A stretch of DNA of 64,000 nt, taken from Streptococcus sanguinis. Its GTDB lineage: Bacteria > Bacillota > Bacilli > Lactobacillales > Streptococcaceae. Both the position numbers and the translations under genes were made by a program. Numbering within the stretch: the first letter of the stretch is position 1; every line of letters starts with the position of its first letter. This document shows, in pieces, positions 18,056 to 27,656 of this stretch. The stretch is from NCBI RefSeq assembly GCF_900635155.1, contig NZ_LR134002.1, forward strand, positions 1,488,001 to 1,552,000. The letters run 5' to 3'. Under the pieces are notes generated by a model. The model worked only from the letters and a program-made list of their open reading frames with translations. It had not been told where the DNA came from and ran no database searches.

Positions 18056-18104
18056 GAGACTTAGAACATCTGTCCAGAGATGACTTTTTCACAAGTCTCT
18101 TTTC
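18056..18104 (+). promoter_or_regulatory. Structured mntE leader
   Basis: In the 5' untranslated RNA, GAGACTT (18056-18062) can pair with AAGTCTC (18094-18100). An inner stem CATCT/AGATG sits in the loop, and TTTT follows. It looks like a small regulatory or attenuator-like fold. It does not match the yybP-ykoY or czcD motifs that I know. Function is unknown. Confidence 0.4.
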
Positions 18105-18138
18105 CGTTCTGCTGCCCCACTTAGAAAGAAAGGCTGTC

Positions 18139-19335
18139 ATGAAAAATCCTAGTAACAATCTGAAGCTAGCGGAGAGAGGAGCCATCCTTTCCATCGCTAC
18201 CTATCTAATTCTCTCAGCGGTCAAGATTATCGCAGGCTCGACCCTACAGTCCTCCAGTCTGACGGCCGATGGCTTCAACAACGTCTCTGATATCGTGGCT
18301 AATATCGCCGTTTTAATTGGCCTACGTATGGCCAGAAAACCAGCCGACCGTGACCATCGCTTTGGCCACTGGAAGATAGAAGATCTGGCCAGTCTCATCA
18401 CATCTTTTATCATGTTTTTCGTTGGATTTGATGTCCTGATTGAGACCATTCAGAAAATAATCTCCAACCAAGAAACCAAGCTTGATCCTATTGGTGCTGT
18501 GGTCGGAATCCTCTCGGCTATCATTATGTTGGGTGTTTATTTTTACAATAAAACACTGGCTAAAAAAGCTCACTCTAAGGCTCTGGATGCTGCAGCCAAG
18601 GATAACTTGTCAGACGCTGTGACTTCAATCGGCACTTCAGTTGCTATCATTGCCAGCGCCTTTAACTTTCCAATCGTTGATAAGCTGGCAGCCATTATCA
18701 TTACCTTCTTCATCCTCAAGACAGCCTATGATATCTTTATGGAATCTTCCTTCAGCCTGTCCGACGGATTTGATGAAAGCCTGCTCCAAGACTATAAGCA
18801 AGCTATCCTGGAAATTCCTAAAATCACTCAGGTCAAGTCACAGCGCGGCCGGACCTATGGCAGTAATATCTATCTGGATATTATCTTGGAAATGAACCCA
18901 GATTTATCTGTTTTTGAAAGCCATGAGATTGCGGACCAAGTTGAGGATATGTTGATGGAGCGCTTTGGGGTCTTTGACATTGACATTCATATCGAGCCCG
19001 CTCCCATTCCTGAAGATGAGAGATTGGAAAATCTTTACCCAAACTTGCTCATGCGTGAGCAGCTCGTGGAGCAAGGCAGCCAACTGGATACGCTTCTGTC
19101 AGCAGAATTTCTCTATATTTCCCAAGATGGCCGACAGCTGAACAAGGCTGAATTTCAGGTAGAAAGAGCCTCAAAAACACCTATCAAAAACTTTGAACTG
19201 CTTTCTGTCAGCCAGAAAACCAAGCTCATCCGCTATGAAATGGACGGTGTCATCCATACCAGCCTCTGGCGCCGCCACGAAGTATGGCAAAACATCTTTC
19301 ACCAAGAGACACGAAAAAACCAGTCTGATGACTAA
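18139..19335 (+). CDS. mntE: Manganese efflux protein, cation diffusion facilitator family
   Basis: A 398-residue CDF exporter that closely follows pneumococcal MntE as I recall it, a membrane Mn2+/H+ antiporter protecting against manganese excess. It has six hydrophobic segments in the first 210 residues. The metal site residues are in SLTADGFNNVSD (helix II, Asn-Asp type, as in Mn-selective CDFs) and AAAKDNLSDAVTS (helix V). The DHRFGHWKIEDLA loop follows helix III. The C-terminal cytoplasmic domain (about 215-300) has HEIADQVEDML. An extra tail of about 100 residues carries SLWRRHEVWQNIFHQE. It is divergent from pcrA and has its own promoter and terminator. A manganese riboswitch start at the left edge of the window would fit a wider Mn theme. 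Confidence 0.9.
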   Translation: MKNPSNNLKLAERGAILSIATYLILSAVKIIAGSTLQSSSLTADGFNNVSDIVANIAVLIGLRMARKPADRDHRFGHWKIEDLASLITSFIMFFVGFDVLIETIQKIISNQETKLDPIGAVVGILSAIIMLGVYFYNKTLAKKAHSKALDAAAKDNLSDAVTSIGTSVAIIASAFNFPIVDKLAAIIITFFILKTAYDIFMESSFSLSDGFDESLLQDYKQAILEIPKITQVKSQRGRTYGSNIYLDIILEMNPDLSVFESHEIADQVEDMLMERFGVFDIDIHIEPAPIPEDERLENLYPNLLMREQLVEQGSQLDTLLSAEFLYISQDGRQLNKAEFQVERASKTPIKNFELLSVSQKTKLIRYEMDGVIHTSLWRRHEVWQNIFHQETRKNQSDD

Positions 19336-19352
19336 GTCAGTCTGGCTTTTTC
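19315..19352 (+). terminator. Intrinsic terminator after mntE
   Basis: A stem pairing CCAGTCTGA (19320-19328) with TCAGTCTGG (one mismatch), flanked by A6 and T5, and overlapping the mntE stop codon. Confidence 0.7.
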
Positions 19353-19367
19353 ATTGCAACACATCAT

Positions 19368-20105
19368 TCATTTCCCCGTATAATAGATAACAGTAATACT
19401 ATCTAGACTTTGCAAATTTGTTGGTTTCTCTTTAGCTTTCAGGCCGTCTCTTTCAGGATTGTCAGACAAATAATAGTTGTCATAGCTATCATCTAGGTCG
19501 GTATAAATCTTTATCTTATCATTAACAAGTAAAGCAGCATATCTTGCCTGTCCAAAAGGCTTTCTTGAAATCTTTGTAAATTCAATTTTTTCAACATTTT
19601 CATAGTGATTCAGTAAAAATAAAGCCAGCCCCTCTTCCTGGTTGCGTACCTTTACTTTTTCCTCTGTCGTCAGCCAAGCATTTTCTCCAGAGTAAATAAC
19701 ATCCGTCTCACCCGTATCTTTGAACTTTGTGACCTTCTCTTTCTTTTTCAGACGAAAAGTCAATTCTGTCGAATCAGTGTAAGAGCTATCATTTATATTA
19801 TAGTTTTCATCTTTTGAGTCCAAAGAAACATGTGGAATATAACTGGTATCATTTACTATGAGACTAACGGAATCCCCTTTCCATAAATTTCCCTTGGAAA
19901 ATTCATCAAATTCAATTTTTTGAACATCTTCATAATGATTAATGATATAAAGTGCAAGCTTTTGCTCTTTCTTATGAAGCTCAGTCATTTCTGTATCTGA
20001 CATCCATATTTTTTCACCATCTCTATTTATTATGCTGCTACATGCAGTCAGAAAAATCAGTGCAAGTATAGCCAAAAATAATAATTTTTTCTTTCTTGAC
20101 TTCAA
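19368..20105 (-). CDS. Lipoprotein with an internal domain duplication, function unknown
   Basis: A 245-residue predicted lipoprotein: a basic N-terminus, a hydrophobic stretch and the lipobox LTAC (Cys22), so it should be anchored outside the membrane. The mature part is two copies of one domain of about 95 residues. LALYIINHYEDVQKIEF in the first half aligns with LALFLLNHYENVEKIEF in the second, and both continue to an LxVND segment. I do not recognise the family. The start is a TTG with AAAGGAG 7 nt upstream. The promoter is probably the extended TGGTATACT at 20137-20145. It is convergent with mntE and has no operon partner. Confidence 0.75.
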   Translation of the reverse strand: MKSRKKKLLFLAILALIFLTACSSIINRDGEKIWMSDTEMTELHKKEQKLALYIINHYEDVQKIEFDEFSKGNLWKGDSVSLIVNDTSYIPHVSLDSKDENYNINDSSYTDSTELTFRLKKKEKVTKFKDTGETDVIYSGENAWLTTEEKVKVRNQEEGLALFLLNHYENVEKIEFTKISRKPFGQARYAALLVNDKIKIYTDLDDSYDNYYLSDNPERDGLKAKEKPTNLQSLDSITVIYYTGK

Positions 20106-20198
20106 GAGCAGTCTCCTTTAACGGTCTTTTGATATTAGTATACCACATCAGGACAAGTATCTTTATGTTTACTTGTAACTTTAAAGTTGATTTTCAAA

Positions 20199-20230
20199 GA
20201 AAAAAACCAAGACTTGCCCTGCCTTGGTTG
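20199..20230 (-). terminator. Intrinsic terminator after the signal peptidase gene
   Basis: Stem AACCAAG (20205-20211) with CTTGGTT (20223-20229), followed by a T-run on the minus strand. Confidence 0.8.
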
Positions 20231-20245
20231 AAAATAGACTTCAAT

Positions 20246-20803
20246 TTACTTATTTTTAATAAAACCAAATTCATTAAGAGGTGAGAGTCGGAACTCCACC
20301 ACTCCCTTGATTTGACTGGCTTTGATGAGTCCAAATTCTCGGCTGTCCTTGGTATTTTCACGTCGGTCATTAAGAATCAGATAAGAATCTTTAGTAATTT
20401 TATCAGACTTTGAGTCTTTTAAATCCATAATAGAGAAATCATGAGTATAGTAACCCGAACTTCCTGCTGAAGCCAAATATTTCTCGCGCATTTTCTCAAT
20501 GTATTCTTCCGACATGACCTGGCCGTTCAGGTAAAGGAGATCATCCATATAGGTTACCTGATCTTTTTCTTGGGCAATGACCCGGCCGACATAGTCTTTA
20601 CCGTCCACTTCATAGAGGACAAAGTCTCCACGCTTGATGTCTTGCTTTCTCGTCGCCAAGACCAAGTCATTCTTTGCCACATAAGCATTGCTGTCTTGTT
20701 CAGTCACCCGATAAGGCGTATAAATAAAAACTCTCAACCCTATAATGATAGCTGCTAGAACTGAAAAAATAATGACATTTCTTAATAAATCTCTCTTTAA
20801 CAT
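20246..20803 (-). CDS. Signal peptidase I-like protein with Asp/Gly at the Ser/Lys dyad positions
   Basis: A 185-residue type I signal peptidase homologue with one N-terminal membrane anchor (about 9-27) and an extracellular peptidase S26 fold. The usual catalytic Ser (SMxPT box) falls at VTEQDSNAYVAKND: counting back from the conserved ND pair puts Asp37 at the Ser position, with Ser38 next to it. The usual catalytic Lys (YVKRVIG) is YVGRVIA, so Gly73 replaces Lys. Streptococcal pilus-island SipA proteins are known to have an Asp/Gly pair at these sites. Later motifs (LNDRRENTKDSREFG, like GDNRxxSxDSR) are kept. It is monocistronic, upstream of nothing obvious and next to pyk. It may act as a chaperone-like factor or use a different mechanism; cleavage activity is doubtful. 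Confidence 0.82.
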   Translation of the reverse strand: MLKRDLLRNVIIFSVLAAIIIGLRVFIYTPYRVTEQDSNAYVAKNDLVLATRKQDIKRGDFVLYEVDGKDYVGRVIAQEKDQVTYMDDLLYLNGQVMSEEYIEKMREKYLASAGSSGYYTHDFSIMDLKDSKSDKITKDSYLILNDRRENTKDSREFGLIKASQIKGVVEFRLSPLNEFGFIKNK

Positions 20804-20828
20804 CTGTCTCTCCCATCTCTTTTATACC

Positions 20829-20857
20829 ATTATATCATTTTTAGACAAAATAGACAA
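20829..20857 (-). promoter_or_regulatory. Promoter of the signal peptidase-like gene
   Basis: On the minus strand there is a -35 TTGTCT (20852-20857), a 17-nt spacer and a -10 TATAAT (20829-20834). Confidence 0.78.
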
Positions 20858-20936
20858 AGGGACAATCTTATTTCAAAAATCAAAACGCTGACGTGTCCTT
20901 CTTCCCACACAAGATAATGATCATCACTTCGACAAG

Positions 20937-20970
20937 AGAAAAAACCGATGATTTTTCAATCAACGGTTCT
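20937..20970 (-). terminator. Intrinsic terminator after pyk
   Basis: Stem AACCGATGAT (20943-20952) with ATCAACGGTT (20959-20968), with one mismatch, and a T-tract on the minus strand. Confidence 0.82.
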
Positions 20971-20986
20971 TTTTTATTATCTTAGA

Positions 20987-22492
20987 TTAACGTACTGTAC
21001 GGATACGCATTGTGTTGGTACGAACTGCTTCACCAAGCGGCACACCAGCAACGATAACGATATCATCACCAGATTCAACCAAGCCTTGCTCAACTGCAAT
21101 CTTCTCAGCGATGTCAAACATATCATCTGTGTTAGATGGAGTGTTTGTAGTCACTGGAATTACACCCCAGTTCAGCATAAGACCGCGTTGAGTCAATTCG
21201 TCAAAAGTGATAGCCAAGATATCAGCATTTGGACGGTATTTAGAAATCAAACGAGCTGTGTGACCAGTCTTAGTAAGGGTAACTACCAACTTGATATCCA
21301 TTGAGTTTGTAGCATCTTTAACTGCTGAAGCCATAACTTCAGTCTTAGAGTTGCGCTCAAAGTTATCAGTTGTCAAACGGCCATATTCATTAAGAAGGGT
21401 TTGAGCATTCTTATCGATAGTAGCCATTGTTGTTACTGACTCAAGTGGGTATTTACCGTTTGCAGACTCACCTGAAAGCATAGTTGCATCAGTTCCGTCA
21501 ATAACAGCGTTAAATACGTCTGATACTTCTGAACGAGTTGCACGTGGTTTTTCTGTCATGGTTTCAAGCATGTTAGTTGCTGTGATAACCACTTTACCAG
21601 CTGCATTTACCTTAGTGATGATCATCTTTTGGTAAACTGGAACCATTTCGAATGGTACTTCGATACCCATGTCACCACGGGCAATCATGATACCGTCAGC
21701 AGCTTCAATAATTTCGTCCAAGTTATCGATACCTTGTTGGTTTTCGATTTTCGCGAACAATTGAACATGGCCATTACCAGTTTCTTCACAGATTGCACGA
21801 ACTTCGTTGACGTCTTTTGCAGTACGTACAAATGAAATCGCGATGAAGTTAATTCCTTGCTCAAGACCAAAGCGGATATCGTCATTGTCACGCTCAGCAA
21901 GCGCTGGGAAAGGAATCTTAGTGTTAGGAATGTTCACACCTTTTTGCTTAGCAATGATGCCGTCGTTTTCAACTTCTACTTCAAATTCACGAGTAGCATC
22001 GTCTTTAGCGACAACACGAAGACCAAGTTTACCATCGTCAACCAATACTTGACGGCCAACTTCAACATCATCGTAGATGTCCAATCCACCAGCAACGTTC
22101 AAAGCAATTACTTCACGAGTAGATTTGATACCTTGCTTAGTAGCAACACGGATTTTTTCACCAGTCTTGTATGAATACTCTTTTGCATCGCCTTCGAACA
22201 ATTCTGTACGAATTTCTGGTCCTTTTGTATCAAGAAGGAAACCAACTTTTTGACCGGCAATTTCTTCTGCACGCTTAACAGTTGCCATGCGCTCTCCTTG
22301 CTCAGCATGGTCACCGTGTGAGAAGTTGAAACGGAATGTGTTTGCGCCAGCTTCAATCAACTTAGCAATGTTTTGAGCTGATGCTTCAACATCCAGCTTT
22401 TCTCCCCAATATCCGTCATCACCGAATTTTTTACCACCGCGGATTTCTACCGCAGGACCTAATGTTGCAACGATTTTTACACGTTTATTCAT
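20987..22492 (-). CDS. pyk: Pyruvate kinase
   Basis: A 501-residue glycolytic enzyme that converts phosphoenolpyruvate and ADP to pyruvate and ATP. The N-terminal KIVATLGPA, FRFNFSHGDH, LDTKGPEIRTE, FAKIENQQGIDN (catalytic Lys area), MIARGDMGIEVPFE (metal Glu/Asp) and TATNMLETM motifs are all visible. The B domain and the C-terminal allosteric domain are complete. The GKKFGDDGYWGEKLD insert near the start is typical of streptococcal enzymes. It follows pfkA by 56 nt with no terminator, the usual lactic-acid-bacteria pfkA-pyk operon. Confidence 0.97.
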   Translation of the reverse strand: MNKRVKIVATLGPAVEIRGGKKFGDDGYWGEKLDVEASAQNIAKLIEAGANTFRFNFSHGDHAEQGERMATVKRAEEIAGQKVGFLLDTKGPEIRTELFEGDAKEYSYKTGEKIRVATKQGIKSTREVIALNVAGGLDIYDDVEVGRQVLVDDGKLGLRVVAKDDATREFEVEVENDGIIAKQKGVNIPNTKIPFPALAERDNDDIRFGLEQGINFIAISFVRTAKDVNEVRAICEETGNGHVQLFAKIENQQGIDNLDEIIEAADGIMIARGDMGIEVPFEMVPVYQKMIITKVNAAGKVVITATNMLETMTEKPRATRSEVSDVFNAVIDGTDATMLSGESANGKYPLESVTTMATIDKNAQTLLNEYGRLTTDNFERNSKTEVMASAVKDATNSMDIKLVVTLTKTGHTARLISKYRPNADILAITFDELTQRGLMLNWGVIPVTTNTPSNTDDMFDIAEKIAVEQGLVESGDDIVIVAGVPLGEAVRTNTMRIRTVR

Positions 22493-22548
22493 GATTGTAT
22501 GAAACTCCTTCTTCTATTTGGCCTCTTGGCCTGAATAACAAATAATAA

Positions 22549-23583
<1,035 letters not shown>

Positions 23584-23598
23584 TTAACATTCTTATAG

Positions 23599-23607
23599 AT
23601 TATACCA
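23599..23607 (-). promoter_or_regulatory. pfkA-pyk promoter (extended -10)
   Basis: TGGTATAAT on the minus strand, with TATAAT at 23599-23604. The -35 is weak. No convincing CcpA site was seen nearby. Confidence 0.65.
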
Positions 23608-23643
23608 CAATCATCATGAAAATTCTCTTATTTTCCATATTTT

Positions 23644-26600
23644 TTAACGAAAAATCGTTTTCATAGTATAATTCTTCAATTCCTCTTGCAGCTGCTCCGA
23701 TTTCTCCACTCGGAAATGAGGTGCAGATATGGTTCGCTTCTCATCTTCATAGCGCAGGACAACCGGAATATTGCCGGGGTATTTCTGCAAAACATGAGAT
23801 ATTTCCCGATCATGCTCATGGCCCGCAAGTTTTATCCAGAAGCGTTCAGTGGTGGCCTCCTCTATGTCTGCCAAGACCAACTGTAAACGACCATCCCGCT
23901 CCTGCAACTTGCCGCTCAAGTAGTAAATCCCCTTCTCCTTAATGCGTTCACCCAGCTGTCTATAAGTATCAGGAAAGACTGTGACATCCAGTTTTTTCTT
24001 GGTATCTGAAACCTGCAAGAAGGCCATATTCTCGCCCTTTTTAGTCCGGATAGTCTTGATAGTCTGGACTTGAGCCAGAATCCTGGCTCTGCTATTTTCC
24101 GTCAAATCACTAATCCAGCTAAAGGGCTGGTCCGCTTCTTTGGCCAGTTTAACCAAGGGGTGATCGCTAAGCCCCACACCGATTATGCTCTGTTCCAGCT
24201 CAAACTTTGCAGCATCGCTAAAATCCTGAGCCTCTGTCCAAGAATAAGTCGTATCCGCAAAGAGACTGCCCAGCTCATCCGCAAATACAAACAGATTAGG
24301 CAGGTTAGCTAGAATTTTTTGGCGATTTTTCTCAAAACTGTCAAAGAGCCCCAGCTGGATCAGAGGAGTCAGCAGCGGAATCTTATGGTAATTCTGAGGC
24401 AGGCGCAGAATAAAGTCTTCCACCCCAGTAAAGGCACCATTTTGTCGCTCTTCGATAATCCAGTAAGCCAAATCCCTAGGCAGGCCCTTGATATTTTTCA
24501 GGCCCAAAAAAATCTTCTTATCCTGAAACTTATCATGATAGGGAATATTGTTGATACTAAGGGGTGCTGTTTCAAAGTCAAAACTCAGGGCATCGGTGAT
24601 ATAGTCACTACTTGAATAATTGAGCATGACATCAAAGAAAACATCTGGATAGTGGGCCTTGAAATAAGCCAACTGAAAGGCCAGAGCTGAGTAGGCATAG
24701 GCGTGGCTACGATTAAAACCATAGCCAGCAAACTTCTCCATAATAGCAAAGACTTCCTTGGCTTTAGTTTCCGAGTGACCTAGCTTGAGAGCACCTGCAA
24801 CAAAGTCCTCCTGCATGCGGTGCATTTCAGCAGCACTTTTCTTGCCCATTGCTCTTCGCAGGATATCAGCTTTCCCCAGACTAAAGCCACCAAAGCGCTG
24901 GGCTACCTGCATGACCTGCTCTTGATAGAGCATGATACCGTAAGTCGGGGCTAGAATATCAGCCAAACTATCATCAATCAACTCCACCTGCTCTAGTCCA
25001 TGCTTTCTTTTGACAAAATTATCGATATAATCACTGGCTCCAGGACGGTTGAGAGAAGTTGTTGCCACTACTTCCTCAAAGCAAATCGGCTGAACCCGCT
25101 TGAGCAGGCTGATAGCCCCCGGCTGCTCAAACTGGAAAATCCCCTTGGTCTGTCCGGCTGCAAAGAGTTTCAGAGTTTCTACATCCTCCAAGTCAATCTC
25201 TGCAATTTCAATTTCTACCTCATATTTTTTCAGGGTTGCTTCTTTCATACGCTGGACAAAGGTCAGATTGCGCAAGCCCAGAAAGTCCATCTTGAGCAAA
25301 CCGTTGCTCTCCACACCGTGGGCATCATATTGGGTGATATACATGTCCTCACCGTATTTGAGCGGTATCTGGTCTGTCAGGTCATTGTCGCTCATCACAA
25401 CGCCGGCTGCGTGGATAGAAGTCTGACGGGGATGACCTTCTATTTTTTTAGCAATATCAAAGGCCTTTTGATATTCCAGCTTGCTATTGATAATCTGGCG
25501 AAAGGCCATATTTTTCTCATAAGCAGAGGTCAGACTATCCCCGAAGCGGATTTTCTTGGTGATATTGGTCAGTTCGTACTCTGGCAGACCGAAGCGCTTG
25601 AAGACATCACGGATAGCTTGCTTAGCTCCGAAGGTCGAGTAGGTCACAATCTGAGCCGCGTGCATAGTGCCATAGCGGTCGCGGACATAGCGGATAAACT
25701 CCGGCCGGTAAACATCTGGAATATCAATATCAATATCGGGCATGGTATAGCGCTCTAGATTTAGAAAGCGCTCAAAGAGCAGGTTATTCTTGACTGGGTC
25801 AATCCCAGTAATCTCCAAGGCATATGCCACCAGACTGCCAACAGCAGATCCTCGGCCCATGCCCATATAATAGCCCTGACTGCGACCAAAGCGCAGCAAA
25901 TCCCAGACAATGAGAAAATAATCATCAAAACCCATCTGATGAATGACATCTAGCTCCTGATCTAGTCGCTCTTGATAGAGAGCTCCGCTTAAGCCACGTT
26001 TTTTCAGACCAGCTTCTGAGCGCTCCCGAAGCTCTTCTACGGCAGGCCGTTCCCGATTAAAGCGGGGCAACTTCAGCTCCGTATTGATTTCATAGTGAAC
26101 ACCGCTTACCAGCTTCTCAAGATTGCTTAGACTTTCTGGAAAAGTTTGCTTAAAAGCATCTGCCAGAGCATCTGGTGCTAGCAAAAACTCATGATTGGGA
26201 AGGCTGCCAATCTCACGCAGGCTGGCATTTTCTCGAATAGCCCGGAGCATCTGCAAGGTTTCCAAATCTCCCCTATCAAAATATCGGACGGTATGCAGGG
26301 GCAGGGTTGGCCGACAAAACTCCTGCTGGGGCGTTGCTGGAAAGACTCCGATATAAAAATCCAAACCCAAATCCAGATCTGCTACTCCGTTAAAAGCAGG
26401 AACAATCACAGCCAATCCCTTAAAGAGATACTGGAAATCCTCCCAGTTCTTTTGTCCCATCATCTTGAGAGTCGAGACTTTCATCAGATTGCGATAGCCC
26501 TGACTGTCTAAGGCTAGCAGACGGAGATGAAGCTCCTGCTCTGCCTTGATCAGACTCAGCTCCAAGCCTAAAAGCGGCTGCAGTCCCGCAGATTCAGCTT

Positions 26601-26754
26601 CCTCCAAGAAATGATAAGCCCCATAGAGATTGTCCACATCCATCATGCCCAGATGACTGTATCCTAACTCCTTGGCTTTTTGCACATATTTCTTTATCGG
26701 GATCAAGCTATCCATAAAACTGTAAACAGTCTTGGTATCAAGTTGTATCACCAC
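23644..26754 (-). CDS. dnaE: DNA polymerase III subunit alpha (DnaE type)
   Basis: A replicative polymerase of about 1,036 residues that in Firmicutes works with PolC, mainly extending RNA primers on the lagging strand. It has an N-terminal PHP domain (about 1-200), the C-family polymerase core with MPDIDIDIPD and GRGSAVGSLVAY catalytic/nucleotide motifs, a helix-hairpin-helix region and a C-terminal OB-fold (about 900-1000). No proofreading exonuclease insertion is present, as expected for DnaE. Longer in-frame starts exist, but AAGGAG lies 6 nt before a GTG at 26754 (and 9 nt before a second GTG at 26751), giving the family N-terminus VIQLDTKTVYSF, so I use the GTG at 26754. It is divergent from the ABC transporter and upstream of pfkA. 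Confidence 0.93.
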   Translation of the reverse strand: MVIQLDTKTVYSFMDSLIPIKKYVQKAKELGYSHLGMMDVDNLYGAYHFLEEAESAGLQPLLGLELSLIKAEQELHLRLLALDSQGYRNLMKVSTLKMMGQKNWEDFQYLFKGLAVIVPAFNGVADLDLGLDFYIGVFPATPQQEFCRPTLPLHTVRYFDRGDLETLQMLRAIRENASLREIGSLPNHEFLLAPDALADAFKQTFPESLSNLEKLVSGVHYEINTELKLPRFNRERPAVEELRERSEAGLKKRGLSGALYQERLDQELDVIHQMGFDDYFLIVWDLLRFGRSQGYYMGMGRGSAVGSLVAYALEITGIDPVKNNLLFERFLNLERYTMPDIDIDIPDVYRPEFIRYVRDRYGTMHAAQIVTYSTFGAKQAIRDVFKRFGLPEYELTNITKKIRFGDSLTSAYEKNMAFRQIINSKLEYQKAFDIAKKIEGHPRQTSIHAAGVVMSDNDLTDQIPLKYGEDMYITQYDAHGVESNGLLKMDFLGLRNLTFVQRMKEATLKKYEVEIEIAEIDLEDVETLKLFAAGQTKGIFQFEQPGAISLLKRVQPICFEEVVATTSLNRPGASDYIDNFVKRKHGLEQVELIDDSLADILAPTYGIMLYQEQVMQVAQRFGGFSLGKADILRRAMGKKSAAEMHRMQEDFVAGALKLGHSETKAKEVFAIMEKFAGYGFNRSHAYAYSALAFQLAYFKAHYPDVFFDVMLNYSSSDYITDALSFDFETAPLSINNIPYHDKFQDKKIFLGLKNIKGLPRDLAYWIIEERQNGAFTGVEDFILRLPQNYHKIPLLTPLIQLGLFDSFEKNRQKILANLPNLFVFADELGSLFADTTYSWTEAQDFSDAAKFELEQSIIGVGLSDHPLVKLAKEADQPFSWISDLTENSRARILAQVQTIKTIRTKKGENMAFLQVSDTKKKLDVTVFPDTYRQLGERIKEKGIYYLSGKLQERDGRLQLVLADIEEATTERFWIKLAGHEHDREISHVLQKYPGNIPVVLRYEDEKRTISAPHFRVEKSEQLQEELKNYTMKTIFR

Positions 26755-26793
26755 GTTTTTCTCCTTGAACATGCTTTGCTTCTTCTTATAACT

Positions 26794-26799
26794 ATTATA
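26794..26799 (-). promoter_or_regulatory. dnaE promoter -10
   Basis: TATAAT on the minus strand, about 40 nt upstream of the GTG start; the -35 is poor. Confidence 0.55.
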
Positions 26800-26872
26800 C
26801 CGCAATTCACTGAATGAGGGAAATAGGAGTTTGACTGAACATAAAGATTCCATTCACCCTTTCCGGCTTTCT

Positions 26873-26901
26873 TTGCCATTTTCCTAAGGAAAAGGTATAA
26901 T
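26873..26901 (+). promoter_or_regulatory. Promoter of the ABC exporter operon
   Basis: -35 TTGCCA (26873-26878), a 17-nt spacer and -10 TATAAT (26896-26901); the ATG follows 33 nt later. Confidence 0.88.
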
Positions 26902-26934
26902 AATTGTAAATTGAAGAAAATAAAGGAGACATGT

Positions 26935-27642
26935 ATGAATCAGTATCCTCTGGTCTATCTTGACCATGTCCATAAAAATTATGGCGACGCACCCGCCCTC
27001 TATGATGTGAGCTTAAACATTCAGCCTGGCAGAATCATCGGACTTCTAGGTCCTAATGGCAGCGGCAAGACAACTATTATCAAGCTTATCAATGGTCTCT
27101 TGCAGCCCACCTCTGGCCATATTTATCTCAAAGGCGTCAAACCTTCTCCTGATACGAAAAGAATCGTTTCCTATCTACCAGATACGACTTATCTAAGCGA
27201 CAGCTCTAAAGTGATTGAAGCTGTAAAATATTTCCAAGATTTTTATGATAATTTTGACAGCGCGAAAGCCATGCAGCTTCTAAAGGATCTTCATATCGAT
27301 CCTCAAGCGCGCATCGGAAGCCTTTCAAAAGGAAACAAGGAAAAAATGCAGCTCATTTTGGTCATGAGCCGCCATGCGGAACTGTATATCCTAGACGAGC
27401 CTATCGGTGGTGTCGATCCAGCTGCTCGTGACTATATCCTGCAGACCATCATCCAAAATCGCACGCCTCAGTCTTCTGTCATCATTTCCACCCACCTGAT
27501 TGCGGATATCGAGCCAATCTTGGATGAAGTCATCCTGATTAACCAAGGTCAGATTCTTTTGCATGAAAATGCTAATCAGCTGCGCCAACAATACAATCAA
27601 TCCATTGATAATCTCTTCCGCAGCCAGTTTCGCTTTTATTAG
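26935..27642 (+). CDS. ABC transporter ATP-binding protein (YtrB/BcrA-like)
   Basis: A 235-residue ABC ATPase. Walker A is GPNGSGKTT, the signature is LSKGNKEK (a form typical of YtrB/antibiotic-type exporters), Walker B is AELYILDEPIGG, and the H-loop is ISTHL. The start is the ATG at 26935, with AAAGGAG 6 nt upstream; a TTG 24 nt earlier is not needed. The permease gene follows after 14 nt. No GntR-family regulator of the ytr type is next to it. The likely role is export or membrane-stress resistance; the substrate is unknown. Confidence 0.88.
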   Translation: MNQYPLVYLDHVHKNYGDAPALYDVSLNIQPGRIIGLLGPNGSGKTTIIKLINGLLQPTSGHIYLKGVKPSPDTKRIVSYLPDTTYLSDSSKVIEAVKYFQDFYDNFDSAKAMQLLKDLHIDPQARIGSLSKGNKEKMQLILVMSRHAELYILDEPIGGVDPAARDYILQTIIQNRTPQSSVIISTHLIADIEPILDEVILINQGQILLHENANQLRQQYNQSIDNLFRSQFRFY

Positions 27643-27656
27643 GAGGTCTTCATTAT

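Noticed and set aside
23640..23660. Hairpin AACGA/TCGTT at the end of dnaE as a terminator
   Set aside because: On the minus strand it is followed by A residues instead of T residues, and the stem is only 5 bp.
26755..26853. Longer N-terminus for dnaE starting at 26853
   Set aside because: The extra 33 residues include the promoter -10 and the ribosome site AAGGAG, and do not resemble DnaE proteins; the GTG at 26754 fits better.
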